Below, piece by piece: positions 50,845-60,225 of a DNA stretch of 64,000 nt (its first letter is position 1; each line of letters begins with the position of its first letter). The stretch spans positions 124,001 to 188,000 of the forward strand of contig NZ_OAOP01000010.1 in NCBI RefSeq assembly GCF_900207585.1, given 5' to 3'. The notes under the pieces are model-generated. The model worked only from the letters and a program-made list of their open reading frames with translations. It ran no database searches and was not told the DNA's origin. A program made the position numbers and the translations under genes. The DNA comes from Bacillus oleivorans (GTDB lineage: Bacteria; Bacillota; Bacilli; Bacillales; JC228).

Positions 50845-50882
50845 AGAGGGTCAGCCTACCTGAGTTGAACCCTCTTTTTTAT
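50845..50882 (+). terminator. Terminator after tlp
   Basis: GAGGGT / ACCCTC stem and a run of T. Confidence 0.8.
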
Positions 50883-50965
50883 TTTTAAACAAAGCAAACC
50901 ATATGGGTAGCAGGACTTGGGTATGATAAGATAGAACCAGAATAGGAAAAGCGAGAGTATAAATG

Positions 50966-53272
50966 ATGAAACAAACAATAGACCCAAATCTAGAATGGAT
51001 TCACCATCATGTATTAGCATGGACCGAAGAAAGAAATATTCCTTCAGCCATGGATGCTTTAGAAAAGGTATATCATTTAACGAAAAGTACCGAAGCCAAC
51101 GATATCCTTTCGCTAGGTTATGCATTAGTTGCATTAGCTCTAAGAGCAGAACAGAAACATCCAACCTTAATTCAAACTTGGATTCAGGAGGCATTGCGAT
51201 TAGACCCAACAAATTCAATGGCGCTCGATTTATCCGCTCAATTAGAGTGGGCTAAAAAACGCAATCTATTTGCACGTGTTTCCTTTCCTCTTATTAGAGA
51301 GACAGATAATCGGACTGCCAAAAGAAAAGCGGCCCATCAGTTAATCGAAGAGTCTAAAAAGCTTTACATAGAACTGAAGGATGCCCTGGAGATCCATGAT
51401 GATCAGCATTCTTCTCTGCCACTCGAGAATCTAAGACAAATAGCAGAGGAAGCAATCCAAACTGTAGACGAATTAATCAATGCTTCAGAAAAGTATGAGC
51501 AATCCTTAACCGGCACCTTTTACACATCGGTTCATTATGAAGAGATGATCGAAAAGGTAAAGGAAGTAGAGCGATTGCAGGCAATGTGGGAAAGTCAGCT
51601 TGAGTCTTTTGCCGATCAGACACTTAATGATCGTTCCGCCTTACAAGAACTAGAATCCATGATCGGTCTTCATGATGTTAAAACGAGAATGAACCAGTAC
51701 TATCAATTTTTAAAGTATCAAAAGCAAAGAAAAAAATGGGGATTTCAGTCCAAGGATGTCATGAGCTTGAACATGATTCTAACTGGGAATCCCGGGACTG
51801 GAAAAACAACAATTGCCCGGCTCCTGGCGCGAATTTATCACGAATTAGGTTTGCTTCCGCGCAATGAAGTATTGGAAGTAAATCGTTCGCATCTGATTGG
51901 AGCCTTTATGGGCCAAACAGAAGAAAATGTTAAGCATTATGTCGAAAAAGCTCTAGGCGGCGTTTTATTTATTGATGAAGCATACAGTTTGAAACGGGAC
52001 GGACAATCCGGTCAGGATTTTGGACAAACAGCGATTGACACGCTTGTTTCCCTGATGACCAGTAAAGAATACGGCGGCAAATTTGCAGTCATTTTAGCTG
52101 GATACCCTGAAGAAATGCGAAACTTTTTAGATAGTAACCCGGGACTTAGAAGCCGATTCCCTTCCTCTAATCATTTTCATTTAAGCGATTATAGCAATGA
52201 GGAGCTGCTTGAAATAGCGAAGCTGATTGCTTTCGAGAACGATTATATCTTGACCGAAAAAGCACTGCTGGAAGTTTCAGCAAGGATTGAAAAGGAACGG
52301 ATTGATGATACATTTGGAAACGCTCGGACAGTACGGGACATTATTTTAAATGCGATTTTTAAAAAAGGGGTTCAAACCGGCAATACTTATGATGTTCTCC
52401 AATACAGTTTTATTGAACGAGAGCATGTTTCATGCGATGCAATGGAAGATGAAAACACTGTCACAGATGAGCTTGACCAATTGATTGGGTTAAATTCGAT
52501 AAAAGACGAAGTTACGGCCATTATGGCTTTTTTAGAGGCCCAGCAAAAACGGAGGGATCTGGGTCTCCCATCCGTTCCGCTTCAATTACATTCCGTATTC
52601 TCAGGTAACCCCGGGACCGGGAAAACAACAGTGGCTTCTATTTTTTCTAAGCTTTTAAAAAATATTGGAATCCTTAAAAGAGGTCATCTTGTTGTCGTGA
52701 GCCGGGCGGATTTAGTTGCGGAATATGTCGGTCAGACGGCAACTAAGACTAAAAAGAAAATACGTGAAGCCTTAGGCGGTGTATTATTTATTGACGAGGC
52801 CTATTCTCTCTTCAAAGAAGGCGGCCAGGATTTTGGAAAAGAGGCAATTGAAACGCTCGTCGATGAAATGACGAAGCATCACGAAAATCTCGTTGTCATC
52901 ATGGCGGGGTACCCACTTGAAATGGAAGAACTGCTGAACAGCAATCCAGGTTTGCGGTCCCGTTTTAAAAAGTTTTTTGCTTTTCCGGACTATACTCCTG
53001 AGGAATTGGTGCAAATCGGGGAGAAATTCTGTAAAAAATACGCTTATACGATTTTACCGGACGCAAGAGAGTGGTTATTAGAACGATTAAATGAGCAAGT
53101 TATCCCGGGGAATGGGCGTTTTATGGATAATCTGATGTCGGAAGCGATCCAGGGACAAGCATTACGGGTTATAAAAGAAATAGGATCTGACACGGATCAC
53201 TTATCTATTATTAGTAAAGAAGATATAGAAAATGCTTTTGTGAAAGCAAGAAATGGGGATTCGATATTATGA
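50966..53272 (+). CDS. Double-AAA ATPase, SpoVK/CbbX-like
   Basis: About 768 residues (ATG 50966; ATG 50963 equally possible). The first 220 are helical, with a TPR-like repeat around ILSLGYALVALALRAEQKHPTLIQTWIQEAL. Two AAA modules follow, Walker A GNPGTGKT at about 275-282 and again at 548-555, each with Walker B GVLFIDEAYSL, arginine finger SNPGLRSRF and sensor residues. B. subtilis SpoVK has a single such module (322 residues), so this is a long, EccA-like form. The stop overlaps the start of the yneP gene. Likely a hexameric remodelling ATPase of sporulation, not proven. Confidence 0.85.
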   Translation: MKQTIDPNLEWIHHHVLAWTEERNIPSAMDALEKVYHLTKSTEANDILSLGYALVALALRAEQKHPTLIQTWIQEALRLDPTNSMALDLSAQLEWAKKRNLFARVSFPLIRETDNRTAKRKAAHQLIEESKKLYIELKDALEIHDDQHSSLPLENLRQIAEEAIQTVDELINASEKYEQSLTGTFYTSVHYEEMIEKVKEVERLQAMWESQLESFADQTLNDRSALQELESMIGLHDVKTRMNQYYQFLKYQKQRKKWGFQSKDVMSLNMILTGNPGTGKTTIARLLARIYHELGLLPRNEVLEVNRSHLIGAFMGQTEENVKHYVEKALGGVLFIDEAYSLKRDGQSGQDFGQTAIDTLVSLMTSKEYGGKFAVILAGYPEEMRNFLDSNPGLRSRFPSSNHFHLSDYSNEELLEIAKLIAFENDYILTEKALLEVSARIEKERIDDTFGNARTVRDIILNAIFKKGVQTGNTYDVLQYSFIEREHVSCDAMEDENTVTDELDQLIGLNSIKDEVTAIMAFLEAQQKRRDLGLPSVPLQLHSVFSGNPGTGKTTVASIFSKLLKNIGILKRGHLVVVSRADLVAEYVGQTATKTKKKIREALGGVLFIDEAYSLFKEGGQDFGKEAIETLVDEMTKHHENLVVIMAGYPLEMEELLNSNPGLRSRFKKFFAFPDYTPEELVQIGEKFCKKYAYTILPDAREWLLERLNEQVIPGNGRFMDNLMSEAIQGQALRVIKEIGSDTDHLSIISKEDIENAFVKARNGDSIL

Positions 53273-53694
53273 TTGTTTCAAAATCAGAGATAAAAGTACG
53301 CTATGCCGAAACAGATCAAATGGGTGTTGTTTACCATGGCAATTATTTAGTCTGGATGGAAGTCGGCCGTACACAGCTGATTGAAGACCTGGGATTCCAA
53401 TACGCACAGATGGAGGAAGATGGGATTATATCACCTGTGATTGATGTGCATATCCAATACAAAAAACCAGTAAAATACGGGGAAACAGCCGTGGTTGAAA
53501 CCTGGCTCGAGGATTATGACGGCATTCGCTCTGTGTATGGGTACCGTATATTAAAAGAAAACGGGGAACTTGCTGCAGAAGCAACCTCAAAGCATGTGAT
53601 CGTTAAAAAAGATAGTTTTCGCCCAGTATCACTACGCAAGCATTTTCCAGATTGGCATGAAGTCTATGAAAAAGCGAAAATGAAAAAAGAGTAG
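53269..53694 (+). CDS. yneP: Acyl-CoA thioesterase, hotdog fold (YneP)
   Basis: 141 residues of the 4-hydroxybenzoyl-CoA thioesterase class: EIKVRYAETDQMGVVYHGNYLVWMEVGR, with the catalytic Asp of the AETDQMGVVYHGNY motif, and the central helix LIEDLGF. Hydrolyses acyl-CoA; substrate unknown. ATG overlaps the ATPase stop by four bases, so translation is coupled. Same place as in B. subtilis. Followed by yneQ after 11 bases. Confidence 0.9.
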   Translation: MIVSKSEIKVRYAETDQMGVVYHGNYLVWMEVGRTQLIEDLGFQYAQMEEDGIISPVIDVHIQYKKPVKYGETAVVETWLEDYDGIRSVYGYRILKENGELAAEATSKHVIVKKDSFRPVSLRKHFPDWHEVYEKAKMKKE

Positions 53695-53705
53695 AGGTTC
53701 TCTTT

Positions 53706-54008
53706 ATGGCTTTTGGGATTAAACGAAAAGAGATAATGGAGTGGAAACGTAAAATTGATGCCGGTGAAATCGCCTTTCTCACTCATTACTGGATCGATGA
53801 ACGGTTTCCAGAGTGCAAAACAGTCACAAAGGCAGGCTGTCATGATTTAAATCGGCTCGCTGCCTGGGGAAAACAATATGGATTAAAAAAAGAATGGATC
53901 CATCAAAGGGCAGATGGATACTCGCACTATGATTTACTTGGCGAGATTGAAAAGGCTATTTTAGAAAGTGAAGGGTTAATTGATCAATACTTAAAATTTA
54001 AAAGATAA
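53706..54008 (+). CDS. yneQ: Conserved hypothetical protein (YneQ)
   Basis: 100 residues without signal peptide or membrane segment. The pattern FLTHYWIDERFPECKTVTKAGCHDLNRLAAWGKQYGL…WIHQRADGYSHYDLLGEIEKAIL matches what I know as YneQ. Clustered His, Cys and Asp residues look like a metal site, though no activity is known. Third gene of the ATPase-yneP-yneQ operon, closed by a bidirectional terminator. Confidence 0.82.
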   Translation: MAFGIKRKEIMEWKRKIDAGEIAFLTHYWIDERFPECKTVTKAGCHDLNRLAAWGKQYGLKKEWIHQRADGYSHYDLLGEIEKAILESEGLIDQYLKFKR

Positions 54009-54044
54009 AAAGCGTGGACATTCGTGTCACACGCTTTTTTATTT
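54007..54044. terminator. Bidirectional terminator
   Basis: AAAAAGCGTG / CACGCTTTTTT stem between convergent yneQ and the CapA-like gene. Confidence 0.88.
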
Positions 54045-55187
54045 AGGTAGCATATGCTCTAGTATTTCCTGATTTAACGCAGCAGCATTCGGAACGCCAT
54101 AGCTTTCAGCTTCGGCAAGCGGGACAACGAGATAATCTCTAAGGTACTTGCTAAAAACGTAAGTCGGGTGGAACCGGACGTCCGTTATTTTGACAGTTGA
54201 CTCACCTTCAACAAAGGTTTTGACAAGATCTACTTCGACAAGTCCGCCAATATCCTTGTAATCCCACATTTGACCGGATAGGAAGTTTCCTAAAGAAAAC
54301 ACGACTAACCCTGTTTCACCCTTTTCCGTTTCGACCCATTCAATCGGCTGGAGCACATGGGGGTGATGGCCGAAAACGATATCGACTCCTTCACTAATAA
54401 AAAATTGAGCCAGATCAATTTGATGCTGGTTTGGAAACCTGATATACTCTTGTCCCCAGTGAATACTCATCACCACTACGTCTGCTGCTTCTTTGGCCCG
54501 TTTAATTTCATTTCTGATTTTTTCTTCATTAACTACATTAACTAAGTACTCTTTTCCATCAGGTACGGGAAGTCCATTCGTAGAGATTGTGTAAGATAAA
54601 AAGGCTATCGATATTTTATTTTTTTCGATGATCCTTAGTTTCTTTTGATCTTCAAAGCTTTTATAACTGCCTACGTATGGGAGGCCGACTGATTCATAAT
54701 ATTGGATGGCGGAAAGAACGCCGTTTTCCCCTTTATCCAGCGTATGATTGTTGGCCGTCGAAATAATATCGACACCGGCTTTGATAATGGCATCACCCGC
54801 TTCCTGGGGACTATTAAATAAGGGATAATTGGAAATACCAATTTCTTTTCCTCCCAAAATACTTTCCTGATTCGCTAAGAGTATATCGGGCTTTTGTAAA
54901 AGCGGGGTTATATTGGCAAACATAGGGTCAAAATTGTAGCTCCCATTTATACCTTTTTCAAAGGCGTCCTCATAGAGCCAATCATGAATTAATATATCAC
55001 CAATTGCACCAAGAGTAACCGAAGTTTCATATCCCTTTTCCTGATAGATAAATGGTGCAAATGTATGCAATCTAACTGGGGTGGTTTCCATAGCCAGAGT
55101 CTCATCCTGTTTTGTTACCCATTGAAAGGTTAACAGTCCGGCAAATGTCAAAAGCAAAATGAAGGTCAATATTATTATATTTTTCAT
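54039..55187 (-). CDS. CapA-family protein (metallophosphatase fold)
   Basis: 382 residues from ATG 55187 (GGAAAGGAAAAC upstream; 13 earlier codons lack support). A single membrane anchor (NIIILTFILLLTFAGLLTFQW) places the rest outside. LGAIGDILIH, NQESILGG, STANNHTLDKG, SIHWGQEYIRFPNQHQ and FGHHPHVLQP form the calcineurin-like metal site of the CapA/PgsA family, associated with poly-gamma-glutamate capsules. There is no pgsBC next to it, so another anionic polymer or a spore function is equally possible. Confidence 0.87.
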   Translation of the reverse strand: MKNIIILTFILLLTFAGLLTFQWVTKQDETLAMETTPVRLHTFAPFIYQEKGYETSVTLGAIGDILIHDWLYEDAFEKGINGSYNFDPMFANITPLLQKPDILLANQESILGGKEIGISNYPLFNSPQEAGDAIIKAGVDIISTANNHTLDKGENGVLSAIQYYESVGLPYVGSYKSFEDQKKLRIIEKNKISIAFLSYTISTNGLPVPDGKEYLVNVVNEEKIRNEIKRAKEAADVVVMSIHWGQEYIRFPNQHQIDLAQFFISEGVDIVFGHHPHVLQPIEWVETEKGETGLVVFSLGNFLSGQMWDYKDIGGLVEVDLVKTFVEGESTVKITDVRFHPTYVFSKYLRDYLVVPLAEAESYGVPNAAALNQEILEHMLPK

Positions 55188-55466
55188 ATAGTTTTCCTTT
55201 CCATAGCCACAATACGATAATTTCACTATACGCGACTATAGTCCTATTGAAAAGCGAATTTACGGAATTTACTAATTCTACTCCTGTGGAAGTTTGCAAA
55301 TTAAGCTTTAGGAAGGTTATAATGTTGCGGCGTATAAGATTTAGTAATCCTAAAGAAAGTTCACACCCCTTTCACAAATGATAAATTTAGATATGTGGAA
55401 TGTCGTTTATAATATGAGATGAAAAGGCAATAATCTAGTATGATGAATAGAAAGGGATGTATTCCT

Positions 55467-56234
55467 TTGCGTAAGTTATTAATAATCTTGTTCATGATGA
55501 TCGTTCTTATACTAGCCGGATGCGGCAAGGAGGACTCAGCGCCTAACGGTAATACCGAACAGGGTCTTGAGATGGTAGAGGTAGATTTAATTGTTCCGGA
55601 ACAGACAAATCCCGGAGAAGAATTAACTATTGAGGCCAAGGTTACTCAAGGGGAGGAAGCAGTAGACGATGCGGATTCTGTAAAATTTGAAATTTGGAAT
55701 ACTGAAGATGAAGAGAATTCGGTTATGATTCCTTTCGAAAGTAAAAGCGGCGGGACTTATGGGATTACATATACATTTCCAACAGACGGAGTCTACGTTG
55801 TTCAAGTCCATGTCGATGCCCGAAATTTACACGTTATGCCCTCCAACGAAGTTATAGTAGGGAAAGGATCTGCAGCTAAGCATTCCCATTCAGAAGATGA
55901 CCATCATGAGACTACTGAGAGTCATGACCACCATCACGCTGATTCGGATATTACTATGAATTTTAATCAATCAACTTTTACGTTAAATCAGAAATCAGAA
56001 CTTAAGGTTCAGCTTTCAAAACAGGGAAATCCATACACGGATGCACGTGTTCGGTTTGAAGTTTGGTTAGATGGTGCTGCTAGTCACGATTGGATTGATG
56101 CATCTGAGACTGGTCCGGGAGAATATGCAGCGGCTCATGAATTTGAATCTGCAGGGACATATTTTATTGTTATACATGTCGAGCATGAAGATGGAACACA
56201 TATTCATTCGGAAGAAACCATTACAGTTGAATAA
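55467..56234 (+). CDS. Lipoprotein with two YtkA-like domains and a His-rich linker
   Basis: About 255 residues from TTG 55467 (AAAGGGATG upstream; the ATGs at 55440/55443 have no site). LLIILFMMIVLILAGC is a lipoprotein signal. Two similar beta-sandwich domains follow, the first with VEVDLIVPEQTNPGEELTIEAKV and TYGITYTFPTDGVYVVQVHVDARN, the second with SKQGNPYTDARVRFEVWLDG and GEYAAAHEFESAGTYFIVIHVEHEDG. Between them a segment with twelve or so His (HSHSEDDHHETTESHDHHHAD) could bind zinc or copper. In other bacteria YtkA/FixH-like domains accompany copper handling. Function here unknown. Confidence 0.8.
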   Translation: MRKLLIILFMMIVLILAGCGKEDSAPNGNTEQGLEMVEVDLIVPEQTNPGEELTIEAKVTQGEEAVDDADSVKFEIWNTEDEENSVMIPFESKSGGTYGITYTFPTDGVYVVQVHVDARNLHVMPSNEVIVGKGSAAKHSHSEDDHHETTESHDHHHADSDITMNFNQSTFTLNQKSELKVQLSKQGNPYTDARVRFEVWLDGAASHDWIDASETGPGEYAAAHEFESAGTYFIVIHVEHEDGTHIHSEETITVE

Positions 56235-56241
56235 AATAGAA

Positions 56242-56271
56242 ATGGACCGGTATTACCGGTCCTTCTTTTTT
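56242..56271. terminator. Bidirectional terminator
   Basis: GGACCGG / CCGGTCC perfect stem, five-base loop, between the YtkA-like lipoprotein gene and plsY. Confidence 0.85.
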
Positions 56272-56852
56272 GACATCCATTTAATTTTAGGTTCGGTTTT
56301 GTTAATGATTCGTTTGATATTAGCCCGGTGCCGATAAAAGACAAAGGTGGTTAACGCCAGTACTACCAGTATCAAAGGAAGATCACCCGTAATGAGCGAG
56401 TAAGCAAGAGCGACTAAAGCTGCAATCATGGAAGAAAGGGAAACCATCTTAGTTATGTTAAGTGAGAAGATAAACGAACTAAGCAGCACCAAAAACAGGA
56501 TAGGGCTATACATTAACAGGACACCGCCAGAAGTAGCAACCGCTTTTCCGCCTCTGAAGCCTGCAAAGATTGGATACATGTGACCAACCACGGCGAATAA
56601 ACCAATTAAGAGCGGGTGCAAATCAGAATGGAACCAAAAGGCTAAAGCAGTAGCTAATGTTCCTTTTAGGATATCTGAAATCGTTACAATGAGCCCAGCT
56701 TTTATCCCAAGTGTACGGAATGTATTGGTTCCGCCTAAATTACCGCTTCCATGCTCGCGGATATCTGTATTATAAAATGTCTTGCCCACTATTAATCCTG
56801 ACGGGATAGAACCTAATAAATAAGCTGCTAGTACCAATAAAATTTCAGCCAT
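56253..56852 (-). CDS. plsY: Glycerol-3-phosphate acyltransferase PlsY
   Basis: 199 residues, five membrane segments. Transfers the acyl group from acyl-phosphate to glycerol-3-phosphate, the first step of phospholipid synthesis. The three conserved loops are present: [28 protein letters not shown] and [15 protein letters not shown], plus a C-terminal basic end. Position upstream of yneT-parE matches B. subtilis yneS, but the interval to yneT is expanded by six accessory genes. Its 3' end lies inside the bidirectional terminator. Confidence 0.96.
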   Translation of the reverse strand: MAEILLVLAAYLLGSIPSGLIVGKTFYNTDIREHGSGNLGGTNTFRTLGIKAGLIVTISDILKGTLATALAFWFHSDLHPLLIGLFAVVGHMYPIFAGFRGGKAVATSGGVLLMYSPILFLVLLSSFIFSLNITKMVSLSSMIAALVALAYSLITGDLPLILVVLALTTFVFYRHRANIKRIINKTEPKIKWMSKKKDR

Positions 56853-56969
56853 GCTTTGTTTCCTCTCATTTCAAAATCCAATTTGTTATAACGCTTTCAA
56901 TTCAAACTCTTCTCTATTGTATCATGTAAAAAGGTTAAGGAGTAGTTTGCTTATTGAAATAGCAAACAA

Positions 56970-56998
56970 AAAAAGCGGATAAAAATCCGCTTTAATTT
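56970..56998 (-). terminator. Terminator of zinc-binding lipoprotein gene
   Basis: AAAGCGGAT / ATCCGCTTT stem with a T run on the minus strand. Confidence 0.88.
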
Positions 56999-57981
56999 AA
57001 GGCTGTTTTTAGTGTTTCAATATTTCTTTTCATAATCGAAAAATAATCTTCGTTATTCGCTTTATCCTCATCAGTCAGTGTACTAGCATCGGTTAAATAA
57101 AGAACCTCTGCACCAACTGCTTTTTGAACTACTTCGGCCAATGATGTAGACGTGTTCGGTTCAAAAATAATATAATGGATATTTTCTTGTTTAGCTACTT
57201 CAATAATTTCTTCTAATTGCTGCTGGGATGGTTCTTGTGTTGTGGAAAGACCAGAGATGCTAATTTGTTCTAAACCATATCTGCGTTCCCAATATCCATA
57301 AGCCCCATGTGAGACAATGATTTTTTTCGTTTTCGCACTATCAATTACTTGTTTAAATTCTTCATCAAGGCTTTCTAAGTCTGCTTTTAAATGATTAAAA
57401 TTTTCCTCAAATGTATCTTTTTCTTCAGGGAGTACGGCTGCCAATTCTTCTTTAATATGTTCAGCTATCTCAATCGATAATGTTGGATCGATCCATACAT
57501 GAGGATCTTGATCACCGTGATCATGACCATGTTCGTCTTCGTGACCATGTTCGTCTTCGTGACTATGTTCCTCTTCATCGGCATGGTCTTCTTCTGAATG
57601 GGCTTCTTCCTCACTATGTTCTGATTCAACAGCAAGTCCTTCACCGGCAGCCACTATTTTGACATCTTCATTTTCCATGGAATGGACGACATCATCTGCA
57701 AATGCTTCAATCCCGGTTCCAGAATAAATAAAAAGGTCAGATTCCGCAATTTCAATCATCGTTTTAGATGTTGGTTCATACGTATGTACATCAACACCTG
57801 GGGGATAGATTGATTTTACCTCAACTAAATCTCCGCCTATTTTTTTGGTGAAATCCTCAAGCGGGTAAATCGTAGTTAGAATATTTAGTTTACCATCCTC
57901 AGTTGTAGTCGAACTGGTGCTGCAGGCACTTAACAAAGCAATACTGATTAGTAAGAAGGGTAGCATCAATGTTTTTCTCAT
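56992..57981 (-). CDS. Zinc ABC transporter substrate-binding lipoprotein (ZnuA/AdcA type)
   Basis: 329 residues. Signal LMLPFLLISIALLSAC with lipid attachment at Cys20. The cluster A-1 family fold shows ILTTIYPLEDFTKKIGGDLVEV, a His-rich loop of more than a dozen His and Glu repeats around residues 118-160 (the typical zinc-sensing loop), DPHVWIDPTLSIEIA, VSHGAYGYWERRYGL and FEPNTSTSLAEVV. No znuB/znuC genes are adjacent, so it must work with a transporter elsewhere. Three Zur-box-like sequences stand in its promoter region. Confidence 0.9.
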   Translation of the reverse strand: MRKTLMLPFLLISIALLSACSTSSTTTEDGKLNILTTIYPLEDFTKKIGGDLVEVKSIYPPGVDVHTYEPTSKTMIEIAESDLFIYSGTGIEAFADDVVHSMENEDVKIVAAGEGLAVESEHSEEEAHSEEDHADEEEHSHEDEHGHEDEHGHDHGDQDPHVWIDPTLSIEIAEHIKEELAAVLPEEKDTFEENFNHLKADLESLDEEFKQVIDSAKTKKIIVSHGAYGYWERRYGLEQISISGLSTTQEPSQQQLEEIIEVAKQENIHYIIFEPNTSTSLAEVVQKAVGAEVLYLTDASTLTDEDKANNEDYFSIMKRNIETLKTALN

Positions 57982-58019
57982 GTAATTTTACCTCCGAAAA
58001 TTTGTTGAATAGTTAAAAT

Positions 58020-58038
58020 AATCGGAATGATTCTGATT
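58020..58038 (-). promoter_or_regulatory. Zur-box-like operator 1
   Basis: AATCGGAATGATTCTGATT, 19 bases, imperfect palindrome of the TCGTAATNATTACGA type; 39 bases upstream of the ATG of the zinc-binding lipoprotein gene. Confidence 0.6.
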
Positions 58039-58065
58039 TACATTCTAAAAAAATATATGTAAATG

Positions 58066-58084
58066 AATCGTAATCATTCCGATT
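58066..58084 (-). promoter_or_regulatory. Zur-box-like operator 2
   Basis: AATCGTAATCATTCCGATT, close to the Bacillus Zur consensus (one central mismatch per arm). Confidence 0.75.
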
Positions 58085-58102
58085 TGTTAGGTAAAAAATA
58101 TA

Positions 58103-58121
58103 TATCGTAATGATTCCGATT
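58103..58121 (-). promoter_or_regulatory. Zur-box-like operator 3
   Basis: TATCGTAATGATTCCGATT, also close to the consensus; 37 bases from operator 2, 46 between operators 1 and 2. Confidence 0.7.
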
Positions 58122-58291
58122 TATACTGTAGCATGGTTATTCAGGATTGTAAAGATAATTGTTTCATTTTTTTATAACTTCATAGAATATCATTGATAAT
58201 ATCCATGTGCTTCACCAGTTTCATCCTCTTTTAAAATTGTCTTTTCATTTTTACGCAAGTTCGTTAGGATAATAGAGGGAGGAGGGTATCC

Positions 58292-60046
58292 ATGTCTGAG
58301 CTTCAAATGTCGCAACTTCAATTGGAACCAAGATCGGGGAGAAAAAGAAAAAGAGGTTCCTTGTTTTGGACGGGAATTATTTTATTTCTATTGCTATGTA
58401 CCGTATTGGTTACTATATATATAGGTTATCCATTTGCTTCCGAAGAGGAAGTGTCATACTTTGAAGGGGAAAATCCAATTCTGTTCAATCAGGAGCAAAT
58501 GGGAAATGCACTTGTGCAGGATGGATCGATTTATCTGCCTTATTCGTTTGTTCAATCACAAATTGATGAAGCCTTATATTATGAAGAAGCTTCTCAATCT
58601 ATTATTTTAACCACAACTGATAAAGTAGTAGAAATGCCATCCAATTCATTAACTTACTTCATTAATCAAGAGCCTGTTCAATTGCGAATGCCGGTTTTTC
58701 ATATCATTGATGATGAACCGTATATTTCATTAGCTATTATTGAACATTATTATCCTATTAAAGTATCCATATTAGGAAATAACGGACTTGTATGGATAGA
58801 GCAAGATGGAGACAGCTACCAATCTGCTCAAATCGTTAAAGAGATTCCTCGGGAAGCCTATACGAAATTAAGAACTGAGCCTACTTACCAAAGTCCATAT
58901 TATATAGAAGTAGAAGAAGGAGAACAGGTAAGGATTGAAAGAGAAGACGAGGATTTTTATTTTGTTCGAAATAATCAGGGGATTGCAGGCTATATTGAAA
59001 AAGAATTTGTAGAAGCCGGAGAAGATGTGGTAATTTCCGTTGAAAAAGAACAGCAATTTTCGGAACCGCTCCAAATCGATGAACCGATTCATTTAACGTG
59101 GGAAGCTGTATACACAAGCAATCCTAATACTGAACTGCTTCCCGAAATGCCAGGGGTACATGTTGTTTCACCAACTTGGTTTAGCTTAGCTAATGAAAAT
59201 GGCGACGTCGCTAATCTGGGCTCGATAGAATATTCGAATTGGGCTCATGAAAGAGGCTTCCAGGTTTGGGGACTTTTCTCCAATTCCTTTGATCCCGCTC
59301 TCACGCATGAAGTATTTAATACGTTTGAAAAAAGGGAATATGTAATCCGTCAGCTGCTCCATTTTAGTCAGCTATATCATTTAGATGGAATTAACCTCGA
59401 TATCGAGAATGTCAATCAGGAGGATGGACCGCTTGTCACCCAATTTGTCCGGGAGGCTGCTCCTTATTTCCATGAAGCAGGGCTAGTACTCTCGATGGAC
59501 ATAACGTTTATTTCTACAAGCGGAAATTGGTCTGCCTTTTATGAGCGTGACAAATTAGCGGATCTGGTCGATTATTTAATTGTAATGGCCTATGATGAGC
59601 ATTGGGCAACTTCACCTATTGCCGGAAGTGTAGCCAGCTTGCCTTGGGTTGAAACGAATTTGCAAACATTGTTAGAGGTTGTACCGCCTGATCGTCTCTT
59701 GCTTGGAGTCCCGTTATATACGAGACTCTGGAAGGAAGAAATGACCGCTGAAGGCACAGAGGTTAGTTCAGAGGCTCTTTCGATGGCGCAAGCTAAAGAA
59801 TGGGTAGATTCAAGAGGAATTACCCCAACCTACGATCCTGTCTCTGGCCAAAACTATGCAGAATGGGTCGATCAATCAACAGGTGCGATCTATAAAATGT
59901 GGTTAGAGGACGCCGTTTCCCTAGAAAAAAGAGCCGATTTAGCAGAAAATTACGGATTGGCTGGAATCGGCACGTGGTCCCGCTACTTTGCAGACGAAAC
60001 CGCATGGACCGCTTTACAAATGGAAGAATCAGAAGAGGAAATTTAA
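58292..60046 (+). CDS. Membrane-anchored glycoside hydrolase family 18 protein
   Basis: 584 residues. A basic start (RSGRKRKRG) and one membrane segment (LFWTGIILFLLLCTVLVTIYIGY) anchor it outside. Residues about 60-185 form a stalk similar to the copper amine oxidase N-like domain, 190-245 an SH3b-like module (REAYTKLRTEPTYQSPYY…IAGYIEKEFVEAG), and 265-575 a GH18 barrel with the active-site strand DGINLDIEN (Asp365-Asp370-Glu372) and LIVMAYDEHW. This is the layout of spore-cortex/peptidoglycan N-acetylglucosaminidases such as YaaH relatives, with intact catalytic residues. GGAGG before ATG. Confidence 0.87.
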   Translation: MSELQMSQLQLEPRSGRKRKRGSLFWTGIILFLLLCTVLVTIYIGYPFASEEEVSYFEGENPILFNQEQMGNALVQDGSIYLPYSFVQSQIDEALYYEEASQSIILTTTDKVVEMPSNSLTYFINQEPVQLRMPVFHIIDDEPYISLAIIEHYYPIKVSILGNNGLVWIEQDGDSYQSAQIVKEIPREAYTKLRTEPTYQSPYYIEVEEGEQVRIEREDEDFYFVRNNQGIAGYIEKEFVEAGEDVVISVEKEQQFSEPLQIDEPIHLTWEAVYTSNPNTELLPEMPGVHVVSPTWFSLANENGDVANLGSIEYSNWAHERGFQVWGLFSNSFDPALTHEVFNTFEKREYVIRQLLHFSQLYHLDGINLDIENVNQEDGPLVTQFVREAAPYFHEAGLVLSMDITFISTSGNWSAFYERDKLADLVDYLIVMAYDEHWATSPIAGSVASLPWVETNLQTLLEVVPPDRLLLGVPLYTRLWKEEMTAEGTEVSSEALSMAQAKEWVDSRGITPTYDPVSGQNYAEWVDQSTGAIYKMWLEDAVSLEKRADLAENYGLAGIGTWSRYFADETAWTALQMEESEEEI

Positions 60047-60063
60047 TAGTGATGATTCTAGAT

Positions 60064-60097
60064 TGGAAGACTCTTTTTTATGAGTCTTCTTTTTTTA
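60064..60097 (+). terminator. Terminator after GH18 gene
   Basis: GAAGACTC / GAGTCTTC stem followed by seven T. Confidence 0.9.
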
Positions 60098-60225
60098 TTC
60101 CGTTCTATTAGTTATAAATGTTGATTTTTTATAGGCAAGAAATCATCAAGTTTTGCTTCTTCAGAATAATTTAAACATACATCTATGTACATACTAAGAA
60201 AAAATAAAGGAGATTTGAGTAAAAA

